DNA of 64,000 bases from Coptis chinensis (GCA_015680905.1 CM027379.1:99313001-99377000), one strand, 5' to 3'. Shown: positions 10,746 to 21,190, numbered from the stretch's first letter. Program-made: numbers and translations. Notes: generated from the letters alone by a model not told the origin.

Positions 10746-10870
10746 TGACGTCAGTCCGGTTTGTCCTTGAGCTGAAATTATTGTTGAAAATTTGTTCTTA
10801 AGTCGAAATTATAAGTAAAGATTGATGACGTCAGTTCGATTTTCCTTCAATTCGAAATTAAAATTTAGGG
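10744..10870. repeat. Two tandem copies with a TGACGTCA palindrome
   Basis: Two diverged copies of an 80-bp unit each begin GATGACGTCAGT; the TGACGTCA cores are at 10746-10753 and 10826-10833. TGACGTCA is a classic bZIP (TGA/CRE-like) binding palindrome. No gene start is visible nearby, so a regulatory function is only a possibility. Confidence 0.5.
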
Positions 10871-10938
10871 CCGACTTGGGGAGAAATTATTATTGGGCTT
10901 TTTTTTTGGGCTGTAATCACTGTTAGTAGAACCTATAT

Positions 10939-11671
10939 GCTCTGTTTGGTTCACTGCAATGGGATGCATTTGCACCCATTTCCCACTAACTACCCATTTA
11001 CTGGTGTTTGGCCCACTAATGCAAAGTGGCAGTTATGCAAATAAGTTGCACTCATGTGCACCGTATAAATAGGTCAGGAGACAACTTGTTGCAACCAAAA
11101 AAACATTGTAACTATTTGCAATTCCTCTCTCTCTCTCTCTCTCTTAGCTTTTTTTTTGGTAACTTCCTCATCTTTTGTAGCAGCCACCAACAAGGAAAAT
11201 AAAAGTTTAGTTTTTTAATCTCAATTTCTCCTCTCCATGAAGAATAAACTATCTCAAATTAACTAATTTTGTTGAATCTCAATCTCCTTTCTATGAAGAT
11301 TTAAACCAACTCAAATCAACTAATTTTGTTTGAATCTCTATCGAAATTAGATAAAAAATTAAAGAAAAAAATTGAGGAAAAAAAAAATTTTAGGTAGATT
11401 TTATGGATGAGATCTTAAAATAAATTGTTCTATATTTAAAGACTTGTTTTAATCTTAAAGTGTGTATTTAAAATTTGGAATTATGGAGAGGAGAAAATCA
11501 TTTGGTTATTTAGTCATATATTTGTGAAGAAGATGAAAAAAATGTAGGGTGCTTTTGCACTACTCTAACCAAAACAGAGAAGTGACTTGTCATTGTAATT
11601 CCTTATCGTGTATTACGATGTAATTGCACCCATTTGCTATTTGCACTTGCTTGCATCGAACCAAACAGAAC
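10939..11671. mobile_element. TIR element, about 730 bp, no transposase
   Basis: The left end GCTCTGTTTGGTTC and the right end GAACCAAACAGAAC form a 14-bp inverted repeat with one mismatch, and inner words such as ATGGGATGCATTTGCACCC also recur inverted (GGGTGCAATT). Flanking AT-rich bases allow only a short, unclear target duplication (TATA). Inside are a TATAAATA at about 11067, a (CT)10 tract and a duplicated leader-like block at 11215-11335. The superfamily is uncertain; the end sequence resembles PIF/Harbinger- or hAT-derived MITEs. Confidence 0.6.
11125..11144. repeat. (CT)10 microsatellite
   Basis: Pure CT dinucleotide run just after a TATAAATA and a CAAC-rich stretch, resembling a plant 5' UTR pyrimidine tract. 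Confidence 0.9.
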
Positions 11672-11930
11672 ATATAATTTATTTACTTCTAAACTGAAAT
11701 TGGTAAAGCCTCATTTGTAAATTTGTAATCATTTTTTGTATGATCCATTTCTCCAACTTGTTTGACGACCTGGAGCACACACAAATGGGCATGGTTTTAG
11801 CGAGTTTGGTGTAAACTTGTTATATATGGCTTGGATACCACATCAAAGTTGAAATAACTTAGCAATATTTTATATTCATGAGAGATGGCAGAGTCCAAAT
11901 TTGTTCACCATCGGCTAGTGCTGGTAGATA

Positions 11931-11967
11931 CTAGTATACTACCAGCGCAACTGTTGTACCGCGTTGC
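11931..11967 (-). mobile_element. Candidate second Helitron 3' terminus
   Basis: On the minus strand GTGCAAC and GTTGCGC form a 7-bp stem (one G-T pair) around an 11-base loop. About 10 bases later comes CTAG followed by T, the canonical Helitron 3' end. The closing words GTAGTATACTAG resemble the GGCATACTAG of the proven Helitron end at 13528. The 5' end of this element was not found; it should lie at higher coordinates, before 13216. Confidence 0.45.
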
Positions 11968-12239
11968 ACACTATCGATTAGCATCTTAAACCACATTTTT
12001 ACATAAAAAACCAAAATAAAAAAAATAGTATTGTAATATTGATAAATACAATCAAACAACAACCCATATAAATGTGGTCAAAGAAACGTTCCATAACTCA
12101 CTTCACCCAATGGAAATATAATCAAACAGCAACCCATATAAATTAAAGTTGAGAAAAATCCATCCTTCCCTAATCCAGTGAAAGTTAAAAGGCCCTATAA
12201 CCCCATTTCTAGTAGAACCACAACTGAGTTAAACCTAAG

Positions 12240-12518
12240 GCTGAGTCCAATGGCTCCCTATCCTTTTAAAAGTAGTGCTAAAGTCAATAAAGTAGAGCTA
12301 AAATCAACAAAATAGAGCTAAAGTCAACATATTTTACTCTCTATCATTATTTTTTTATATATATATATATTTACTAGGATTTTACTCTCTATATATATAT
12401 TTTAAAATAGATATAGAGAAGAATCCTTTGTATATATAAAGAGAAAATTAATGATAGAGAGTAAAATCTGTTGACTTTAGCTCTACTTTTAAAGGGATAG
12501 GGAGCCATTGGACTCAGT
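12240..12518. mobile_element. 279-bp MITE with long inverted repeats
   Basis: The ends CTGAGTCCAATGGCTCCCTA and its inverse TAGGGAGCCATTGGACTCAG are perfect, and pairing continues inward for about 60 bp (CTTTTAAAAGTAG, AGCTAAAGTCAAC, TTTTACTCTCTATCATTA), making a near-complete foldback. CTAAG flanks both sides (12235-12239 and 12519-12523), a likely 5-bp target duplication. No coding capacity. The family is not identified from the ends alone. Confidence 0.85.
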
Positions 12519-12523
12519 CTAAG

Positions 12524-13215
12524 TCCTTCATTACCAGCAAACAAAATCACCCAAAAAGTCCAAAACCATTTAAAAACTTACAACAACAAACTAGAAGATA
12601 GTCACCATCATTGCATAGGTATCTTTCACTTATTCATTCAACCTAATATAATAGTAAAAACCCATCAACTTCACTATATAAAAACAATTTAGAATCTTTG
12701 TTTCTAGGTGTTTTGATCCTTTTTATATTTTATATTTTATATTTTCCCATGATTTTGGATTTTGCATCTTTGAAGAAAATAGTCGGGCTGAAAGAGCAAA
12801 GAGGAGCTCTTCTCCTATTTTTGATTGGTGAGTATAACTTTTTATTTATTTATATTAGTAGAAATTAGGAATTATAAATTAAATTAAAACCTTACAAACC
12901 AATATGGAAATGCCTACACACAAATGGTAGTCTTGGAGTGGACACCAAGTTAACATACATAGTAAGTCTTGGAGTGGACATCAAGTCGATCATGCCAAGA
13001 TACAATACACAAACATACATAGAACTAGTAATAATCCTTATTACGGCATAGCTCATTTGGTAAGAAACCTTCAGACTAGGTTCTACATAATGCATTATAG
13101 AATAACACAAGGAAATTGCATTACAAAGTGAAGAAGTACATCTTCACGAGATAAAGACCCAGCAGAAGCTTACTACAAAAGAACAGACCAAACCAGCATC
13201 ACTATAGTACTTCAA
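12524..13215. other. Spacer; right part is decayed NPP 3' UTR
   Basis: Bases 13055-13135 align by eye with 2846-2925, downstream of the intact NPP stop (shared words AGAAACC, TAGGTTC, ACAAAGTGAAG). The NPP duplication therefore included the 3' UTR. Nothing else is recognised except a tandem repeat of GTCTTGGAGTGGACA at about 12930-12985. Confidence 0.55.
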
Positions 13216-13527
13216 CTAGACAGCAATAGAAGTTATAGAACCTCCATTCTCATAACTGTTTGGTAAGAGAACAGAGTTCACAAATGGAGCTGTGCCATTA
13301 TTAGAAGCGCCCTGTATATTTAGAATCGATGTAATCAAATTGTAGATCTCAACATTCTCAAAAGATGGAATCTTGTGACCTCTTGCAAACCGAGGACCAT
13401 GGCCAATAAAGATGGACCTCATAGAGAAGTAAGCATTATCGTAACCATGAGATCCCGCACATCTTCTCTGGCTCAAATTCCTCCGCTCCACCACAAACCC
13501 TTCATCGAGCAGTCCTATTATTGGAGA
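13216..13527 (-). pseudogene. Second NPP copy, C-terminal part (split by Helitron)
   Basis: On the minus strand this encodes the last third of an NPP: the SPIIGLLDEG segment, the metal histidine in GSHGYDN, IFIGHGPRFARG and a C-terminus 3-4 residues longer than the intact paralogue. The frame is open to a stop at 13216. Homology ends abruptly at 13527, at the point corresponding to residues 347-348 of the intact gene, and resumes 44 kb away at 57507. The break is the insertion point of a Helitron, not a deletion. Confidence 0.92.
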
Positions 13528-13556
13528 CTAGTATGCCAACCGAGCTTCGCACTGGT
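13528..13556 (-). other. Helitron 3' terminus: hairpin and CTAG
   Basis: Minus strand: CCAGTGC-GAA-GCTCGG forms a stem with a GAA loop, one mismatch and one bulge. TTGGCATA and CTAG follow, then the host T. The 12-base gap between hairpin and CTAG and the CTRR end are canonical. The slightly imperfect stem fits an aged copy. Confidence 0.85.
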
Positions 13557-14549
13557 TTTTCAAAAGTAGTCGGTGCACACATGGTATTTTAAGAAAATTC
13601 TGCTCAAGGATCATTCTAAGTTGATGCTTAATTGCTTCACATATATATGATGTATGTATATGAGCAATTATTATATACACTACCCTGTCCCATGGTATAT
13701 GTTTGGGCTGGAGGATTGAGATTTGATTCGGACTAAAGTTTCTTTTCCTTGACACAACAATCGATTTTATTGTCAGATTTCTAAATGGATTCATAGATAA
13801 TTGCCTGAAATAACTTTGGTTCACAATCGTTTTTAGATAAGACAATGCTCTTTAATACCAAAAGGAATGATGTACAATGTAGGAGGCCTCAGCCAGTGAA
13901 GCTGATGGACTGATGGTCTTGGCGTGCGTTAGTGGAAGCAGTATGTTGGTCTCTGTCTCTGAGAACCACTTTTGGCATGTAGAGAACATTGTGTCAGAGT
14001 ATTAATGATTAGGCCAATGAAATTACTCAGTGATCGTCTCAAGCTCATTATAGTTGCAATTTGCATTGAACTTTCACGATTAGTCTGGTACTCTGAATTT
14101 GAAATTACCGGTACACCGGTGATAGCTGATACATTGCCATCGATACGGTTGTTATCATGCAATGACGGTTTATATATAGCACGATGTTACCTACATAAGT
14201 ACAGATAGCACACACACTTAACATACACGATACACACGGACACACCATATATTCCACATAATTACTATAGGTAACATTCCCTTACGATGAAAATTGAAAA
14301 ATGGTAAACTTAAATAGATATGTGCTGGCGTGTGGCATATAACTGATGAAGTCAAATTTGGTCATGCGGGTTAATTTTCTGAGATAACCATTTTAAGGGA
14401 GTGAAAGCATATCTAATAGAAAAGACTTATTAAAATTGACCAGATTCTGTGTGAATGTAGTTTGACTCTGATCACATCCAGCAAAAAATCTTCTAACCAG
14501 GCAACCCTACACACAACTATTCTAAGAACCTCCGAAGTCATCAAGTCAA
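13557..14549. other. Helitron 3' interior, no gene recognised
   Basis: There are open frames of about 77-105 codons on both strands (for example minus 13528-13845), but none has a recognisable motif. A CCGGTACACCGG palindrome lies at about 14109. This is possibly Helitron non-coding or captured DNA. Confidence 0.4.
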
Positions 14550-14580
14550 ACTATTCTAAGAACCGCTGAAGGATTCACAA

Positions 14581-16140
14581 GGTGATACTCTCACTGGCCA
14601 AGCTGAAGTCATCAAGTCTATCTTGGAGTATTACACTGATTTGCTTGGAGCAGATGCAGGAGAGATATATGAAGAGGAGTTCCTTAACGAATTGCAGGTC
14701 AGAGACACAGTATCTGATCAGATGAAACTTAGTCTTGATACAGAGGTCACAGCAGAGGAAATCAGATCAACCCTTTTTGAGTTGAAGGACAACAAAACAC
14801 CAGGACCTGATGGCTTCACTCCATATTTCTTCAAGAGATGCTGGTCTATTGTTGGTCATGACTTCACTGCGGCTATCTTAAATGCTTTTGCTTATTGTAG
14901 ATGTCCTAGAGGTGTTAATGCTACTTTTCTATGTCTCATACCAAAAGTCAGCAATCCCTCCAAGGTTGAGGATTTCAGGCCTATAGCATTGTGTAACACT
15001 ACATACAAATGCCTTTCTAAAATCATTTCAAATAGGCTAAAGCTTGTTATCAATGACCTAGTGCAGACTAATCAATCTGCTTTCATCCCTGACAGATCAA
15101 TCCAAGATAACATTCTCCTTTCACATGAGCTACTCAGAGGTTATGAAAGGAAGAATGGTACTCCGAGATGTACCATCAAGGTGGATATCAGGAAGACATA
15201 TGATATGGTAAGTTAGGAGGCTATCAAATCTATGTTGAAGATTTTCAGCTTCCCACCTAACATATGCAAATGGATTGAAATGTGCATCTCAACTCCTTCC
15301 TACTCTGTATTGATAAATGGCGCTCCTGAAGGATTTTTCTCTGGAAGAAGAGGAGTTCGTCAAGGAGATCCTCTATCTCCATATATCTTTGTGCTTGTTA
15401 TGGAGATTCTCAGTTGTATTCTCAAGCAAAAGATTGATGATAAATCCATTCAATATCATTCAAAATGCAAGTAGGTGAAGTTGTCCCATTTGGCATTTGC
15501 GGATGATGTGCTCATGTTCTATAAAGGGGAGGCTTCCTCTGTTCAAGCAATCAAGGAATCTCTTGACATGTTTGGAAAAGCTACAGGCTTACAGATCAAC
15601 AAGTACAAGACAACTCTCTTAGCAGGTGGTCTAAATGAGCAAGATTCTGTATCCTTGGCCTCTATACTGGGGGTGGAGTTGGTTAAACCACCAGTGAGAT
15701 ATCTTGGTTTACCACTCATCTCGGCTCGGTTAGGCATAAGGGAATGTCAGCCTCTTGTGGAGAAGGTAACAAATAAGATTACAAACTGGAAATCGAGACT
15801 GCTTTCTTATTCAGGAAGAGTACAACTAATCCAATCAGTGCTGTTATCGTTTCATACCTTTTGGGCTAGAACCTTCATTTTACCTAAGACGGTACTGGAG
15901 CAAGTTGAAAGGATCTGTGTCAAGTTCTTATGGTCTGGAAGTTCTAACCAGAAAGGCTATCACCAAGCAAGTTGGAGAATGGTTTGTCAGCTAAAAGAAG
16001 AAGGTGGGTTAGGATTTATGAACTTGCATAGATGGAATATTGGTGCGTATTGTGGTTTGATCTTTAAATTGGTAACAAAAGAAGATACAATATGGGTTGA
16101 TTGGACGTGGAAGCAACACATCAAGTCAAGTCACTTTTAG
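14581..16140 (+). pseudogene. LINE-B reverse transcriptase (three in-frame stops)
   Basis: Fingers and palm motifs are clear: DNKTPGPDGFTPYFFKRCW, FLCLIPKV, DFRPIALCN, YKCLSKIISNRLK, QSAFIPDRSIQDN, RRGVRQGDPLSPYIFVLVME, then HLAFADDVLMF with the catalytic aspartates, and GLQINKYKTTLL. In the parallel sequence the first and third stops sit where tryptophan is expected (M-V-S-W-E-A and H-F-W-T-M-K), so TGG became TAG. The RNA-dependent DNA polymerase is inactive in this copy. Confidence 0.88.
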
Positions 16141-16559
16141 ACTATGAAGGTGCCACAAGATTGCTCGTGGACATGGCGTAGTATTCTGAAGACAAGAGCA
16201 GTGGCCAAAAATTTCATAAAATACACCATTGTAAATGGGAATGACGTCTTATTGTGGCATGATATATGGTGTGATCGATCACCATTGATAGAAGACGAAG
16301 AAGCTAAAGCAGAGTGGAATTTCCCTGATGATACAAAAGTGAGTGCACTCATTGAAAATGGGAGGTGGAATGGAGAAGTTAATGGTTTACAGTCATTGTC
16401 GCTGAAAGAAACTATTAGGAAAGTGGAGATTAATCAGCATCTGCCAGCTGATAAGATCGTATGGACTCCACATCAGAGTGGACTTTTCACATCTCACAGT
16501 GCCTACGATGCTCTAACTCAGAGGAGAGAAACGAAAGGATGGCATAAACTGGTGTGGGG

Positions 16560-16740
16560 AAGATGGGTACTGCCAAGACACTCATTTACTACCTGGCAAC
16601 TATTCTTAAACAACATTCCTACTCAAGACAGGTTGGTACAAAGAAAAATCATTTCCTCTTCAGCTTGCTGTCTTTGTAGTAACAGCAGAGAGTTCTCTGT
16701 GCATTTGTTCTTTGAGTGCTCTTATTTGAGGGAGATTGTT
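16560..16740 (+). pseudogene. LINE-B zf-RVT zinc-binding domain
   Basis: The frame 16144-16953 encodes WGRWVLPRHSFTTWQLFLNN and PTQDRLVQRKI followed by CCLC and HLFFEC, the CxxC...H...C zinc-binding module between RT and RNase H in plant LINEs. Confidence 0.85.
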
Positions 16741-17102
16741 ACCAGAGTCAAGCAACTGCTGGGCATAGTTACGGATAATAGATCAGCAAACAGAGAATGG
16801 TCTTCGATCCAAAGACTCTGCAAGAATGAGGAGGTGGGGGAAATCTATAAAGTCTTCTTTTGTACAGCTGTGGATAGCATATGGAAGGAAAGAAACTCTC
16901 GCAGATTCAGGCAAATTTTAAATCAGCTAGGACGATATTTGACAAACTGGTAAGTGAGGTAAGAAATTATCTGCAAGTTCTGAAACCGGAAATTAAAGAG
17001 TCCATCACTGCCAGGAATTTGTTTCATCGGTTAAATATAGATATCCAACTGAAGTTTCCAAGATATACGGACTGTTTCTAGATTCCTCCACTTGGAAATC
17101 GG

Positions 17103-17579
17103 GTGAAGGCAAATGTTGATGGTGCGTTGAGTACCAATGGGACAGGGCATGGTGGTCTAATAAGAAATCAAGTCGGCAGTGTTCTAGCTTGTTTTAGTGG
17201 AAGCGGAGGAATGCACTTAGTGCTCATTCAAGAATTAAAAGCCATTGATATATGTCTACAGAGATGTCTGTCAGAGGGATATAAGGAAGTAGAGGTGGAA
17301 ACTGATTCTTTGAGGGCAGTGAAGGCTATCAATAAGTTGGAGAAGCCACCTTGGTACTGTTGGGATATTCTGGAAGCCATTGAAAAGAAAAAAGAAAAGT
17401 TTATCTTTGTTTCCTTCTCCCATGTGTACAGAGAGGTAAACAGAGCGGAAGATTACTTAGCATCTCTAATTCAGGGTAGTTGTAATCTTTTAATTCAATT
17501 TGTCCCTCCACTAGATCATGTATTGCAGAATATTATAAATGATGATGTGAGTGGACAAAAGTATGTAAGAAAAGGTTAA
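17103..17579 (+). pseudogene. LINE-B C-terminal RNase H
   Basis: A 158-codon frame with RNase H-fold residues: NVDGA (first D), the GGLIRN strand, QELKAI (E), ETDSLRAV (second D), and the H-V-x-REVNRAEDYLA segment near the last catalytic D/H. Plant L1 elements of this type carry this domain to remove RNA from the hybrid. It lies in a different frame from the zf-RVT, so the pol frame is broken. Confidence 0.85.
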
Positions 17580-17639
17580 ATCAATACAGGTGGAGGTCTG
17601 CCTAACCTCAGCTTAAATATATTTAACTTTGAAATACCA

Positions 17640-18177
17640 ACATAATGAAGCCAATTAAGAACCCAATCAATAAATAAACAATTAAAACACTCAATCAACT
17701 AAAATAAATATGATTAAAGTGTAGAACTTTACAGAATCGAGGGTTGGTCGAATCGGCGAAATGTTGAGTTCAATGTTTAACATTGAAATAGTGAACACAA
17801 TTACTCGGCTAATCGAGACTAATTGGCCGAGTACTCGGGGAGTTTTTGAGCCTGATTGTGATCGGGGATTAAATTGTTAGTCAGGTCGGCTAAACAGCGA
17901 GTATCGAATACTCACCGATTAATCGGGGAGTACTCAACGATTTAATAGCCCAGCTAAGAACCATAATAATTAGATCAAAATCTGACACTAAGGTAGCACC
18001 CCCACAACACATACGACATTTTCAACCGACAAAGCACACAGAACCAAGATAAAAGTAACAGTGAATTGCTCTGCAGCTTATGCTGCATGTTGGAACTATG
18101 ACTTGTGGATTCATTAAGACTTGAATCCGACTAAAAATATCAAGCAATCACAATTAGCATAAAAAGTACAGCTTACT
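17640..18177. repeat. Spacer with ATTAATCGG / CGAGTACTCGG repeats
   Basis: In 17745-17945, words built on GATTAATCGG, CCGAGTACTCGG (a 12-bp palindrome at about 17828) and GGGGAGTACTCAACG recur in direct and inverted order. The rest is ordinary intron-like sequence. A remnant of an unidentified transposon end is possible. Confidence 0.45.
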
Positions 18178-18313
18178 GATCCATCACATGTTGAGTAATC
18201 TTTCAAAGGCAATGGCACATTAAGATCAATAGCAGAAGGAAGATGCACCAACTCTACCCGGTTGTCAGAAATGGCATCTGCAACACACTTGGCTTTTGGT
18301 TTCTCACCACTGC
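18178..18313 (-). pseudogene. Captured host exon, gene unknown
   Basis: On the minus strand an open 45-codon block (GEKPKAKCVADAISDNRVEL, then LPSAIDLNVPLPLKDYSTC) is bounded by a good acceptor (TAACAAAATGTTGCAG) and a good donor (GATCA/GTAAGC). This looks like a real spliced exon. It lies downstream, on the same strand, of the BED zinc-finger exon at about 25040-25325, with the Copia at 18413-23932 sitting in the intervening intron. Probably part of a gene fragment carried by the Helitron. I do not recognise the family. Confidence 0.5.
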
Positions 18314-18412
18314 AACATTTTGTTACATTAGAAGAAGCAATTTCATCACGATAGTAACAAATGTTTGCCTTCACATAAAAATTAATAATAATACAATAGT
18401 TGGATATCTATA

Positions 18413-19153
18413 TGTAGAGAAAAACGATGTTTTCTTATTCTGGTGTGAAAGGCGCGACCCGCGCTCCATTTACACCTGGGCAAGGCGTGACCCGCGCTCA
18501 TGTTTTTGGCGACCTCCAGTGATTTAAGCGCGACCCGCGCTCAACTTTGCCTGGTCGAGGGCGCGACCCTAATAATAATACAATAGTTGGATATCTATAT
18601 GTAGAGAAAAACGATGTTTTCTCATTCTGGTGTGAAAGGCGCGACCCGCGCTCCATTTACACGCAAGGCGTGACCCGCGCTCAACTTTGCCTGGTCGAGG
18701 GCGCGACCAGCGCTCCACCTTATTTCAGCACGAATTTGCCATTTTTCGGAAGTTTTCTGAAATAGTATAAATATAGGTTTTTTCTGTAGAAACCTAATTT
18801 TTCCAAAACAAAGAAAGAGAGAGATTATAAGTGAGCAATTCTTTGTGAGTTGAGTGTTCATTCTTTGTGAGTGAATTGAGAGACTTGTAATATGTTACTC
18901 CGGACATCTAGTAAAGCTTGGAACTGGTAATGTGGACGTAGGCAAATTGCCGAACCACGATATATCTCGTCTTGTAGTTTGTTCTTCTTTTATATTAATT
19001 ATTTTACTTTAGATACTTGTTATTTGATATTGAGAAGTGTTGGGATTACTTTGGAGGGTGTTGAAGTCTTGTCTAGTAAGAAGGATCGATCCTTGTGTAG
19101 GATTGATCTATTATAGTGGGTAACATTATTTTCACAGTGTTATATTCGTAACA
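18413..19153 (+). repeat. Copia 5' LTR with a duplicated left end
   Basis: The LTR proper is 18600-19153 (554 bp). A 187-bp tandem duplication places a second copy of its first part, together with about 30 bp of host flank including CTATA, to the left (18383-18569). It starts TGTAGAGAAAAACG, has TATAAATA at 18766, and ends ...GTAACA before the primer site. CGCGACCCGCGCTC words recur in its U3. Confidence 0.88.
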
Positions 19154-19154
19154 A

Positions 19155-19168
19155 TTGGTATCAGAGCA
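19155..19168 (+). other. Copia primer binding site (initiator Met tRNA)
   Basis: TTGGTATCAGAGCA, one base after the LTR end, is the usual plant Copia site complementary to the 3' end of initiator methionine tRNA. Confidence 0.9.
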
Positions 19169-19266
19169 TAGGTTTACGACCTAGAAATTGGTGTAGACAA
19201 GGTGTTCGATTAAATTCCTGAGTTAAAGTTTTTTTTTGTTTGGGTTATTGTGTGTAACTTGAAAAA

Positions 19267-20020
19267 ATGGCTCCCAAGATGTCAAATGCTAAGTTTGAAG
19301 TAGAGAAGTTTAATGGGAAGAATAATTTTGGGATTTGGAGAATCCAAGTAAAGGACATCTTCATCCAATAAGGTTTGCATAAGGCTTTAAATGGGATTAA
19401 ATCTAAGGCGGCGAGTATGAGTGATGATGATTGGGAAGAGTTCGATCTACAGACTTGTTTATCAATCCGGTTGTGTCTTGCTAATGAGGTTATGTATAGT
19501 GTGATGGGAGAAGATACCGCTGTCGATATTTGGCTCAAGCTAGAGTCTATGTATATGACCAAGAGCATGACTAACAAGATGTACCTTAAGAAGCGTCTTT
19601 ATCGGTACATGATGGTGGATGGTTCAACGATGCAAGAGCACGTTAGTGAGTTCCGTCGATGCCTAGCGGATTATTTGAATGTTGGCATGAAGATGGATGA
19701 TGAGGATCAAGTGGCATGTTTAATATTCTCTTTGCCAGAAAGCTATGAGCATCTAATGACTAACTTTATGAACAGAGAAGATGTAGATCTCGACGAAGTT
19801 CAAACTGCGCTTCTTTCTTATGAGTTGATGAAGAAGACACGAGTTGAGAATAGCATTGATGCAGGATAGGGGCTAGTGGCAAGAGGAAATTTGTATGAAT
19901 AGAATTCTACAAGTAATGAGAATTCTAGGTCCAACTTAAAGAAGCCTTTAAAACATGTAAAGTACTACAATTGCAATGAAAAGGGACATTACGTAAGTAA
20001 TTGTCCTCACCCGAAGAAAG
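19267..20020 (+). pseudogene. Copia gag with zinc knuckle (fossil)
   Basis: Begins at MAPKMSNAKFEVEKFNG and shows the UBN2-type gag domain of plant Copia elements (WLKLESMYMTKSMTNK, LKKRLY, FSLPESYEHL), then a CCHC knuckle (YYNCNEKGHYVSNC) near 19965-20005. The domain forms the virus-like particle. Confidence 0.85.
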
Positions 20021-20129
20021 AGAACAAGAGAGATAGTCAGAAGAAAGGTAAGGCACAAATTGAGGCAAGTTATGCTTCAGGCTTTGAAGGGGATGAGTTC
20101 AGTCTCTGTGTGCCCACACAAGACTATAT

Positions 20130-21190
20130 GACCGAAAGGTGGATTCTTGATTCTGGATGTTCTTATCATATGTGCCCGAATAAAAAGTGACTTACTTATT
20201 ATGAGAGCATTGATGGTGGTTCCATTTTGATGGGTAATAACGTTGCTTGTAAGACGATAGGAATTGGAACTATACAGATCAAGATGTATGATGGTGTAGT
20301 GAGGACTTTAACCGATGTGAGACATGTTCCTGAGCTAAAGAAAAGTTTTATTTCTCTTGGTACCTTGGATTCCAAAGGCCACAAGTTTGTGGGCGAAGGT
20401 GGAGTCCTAAATATTGTTAATGACTCTTTAGTTGTTATGGAGGGTCAAAAACATGGAACCTTATATACTCTGATAGGTAGTACGGTGATAAGCGATGTAG
20501 TAGTGGGTGCATGTAGTAATGATTTTGAGTGTACTAAGATATGACATATGCGTTTAAGGCATATGAGTGAAAAGGGTTTGTCTGAGTTGTGCAAATGAGG
20601 GTTCTTGAAGAATTTGAAGAAGCCAAGTATAGGGTTCTGTGAGCATTGCGTCTATGGTAAGTAGTGTAGAGTCAAGTTCAAGTCAAGCAAGCACACGACA
20701 ACAGGCATCCTTGACTATATGCATACGGATGTTTGAGGACCCTCCAGGGTGGCTTCAAAGGGAGGTAACCGCTATTATGTCTCATTCATTGATGATCATA
20801 CTTGCTATGTGTGAGTGTATATGATGAAATCAAAAGATAAAGTGTTTGAGACATTTAAGAAGTGGAAGGCAAGGGTTGAGAATCGCACAGATAGGAAGGT
20901 AAAGACACTACGGTCTGACAATGGTACTGAGTATACCTATGGACCTTTCCAAGAGTTTTGTCTTGTAATGGGGAATTGCCGCATTAATGGACGATCGAGG
21001 GCATGCCACAGCAGAATGGAATGGCAGAGAGGATGAATAGAACCTTGCTTGAAATAGTGAGATGTTTGTTGTCTAATGCCGGTCCCAGGCAAAGATTATC
21101 AGCAGATGCGTTATCCATGGCGTGTTACCTGTACAATAGGTCACCAGTACCAGCTATAGATTACAGGACACCTTATGAGGTGTAGTTAAG
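20130..21190 (+). pseudogene. Copia protease and integrase (fossil)
   Basis: Protease motif WILDSGCSYHM near 20140-20180, then integrase pieces: the zinc-binding H-x-x-x-H region near 20545, the core (LRSDNGTEY) near 20910 and GMAERMNRTLLE near 21010-21050. Confidence 0.85.

Larger units (their letters stand above)
14550..17620 (+). mobile_element. LINE-B: 5'-truncated plant L1-type LINE inside the Helitron
   Basis: Pol runs from just before the RT domain to the 3' tail: RT fingers and palm (14581-15470), FADD active site (about 15499), thumb and connector (to about 16140), zf-RVT (16560-16740) and RNase H (17103-17579). ORF1 and the endonuclease are missing, so it was truncated at insertion. 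In-frame TAG stops lie at 15214, 15472 and 16138, a TAG at 17079, and there is a frame change near 16950. The tail block CAGGTGGAGGTCTGCC at 17587 matches LINE-A, but no long poly-A is left. A short duplication of CTATTCTAAGAACC lies at the 5' edge. Confidence 0.9.
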
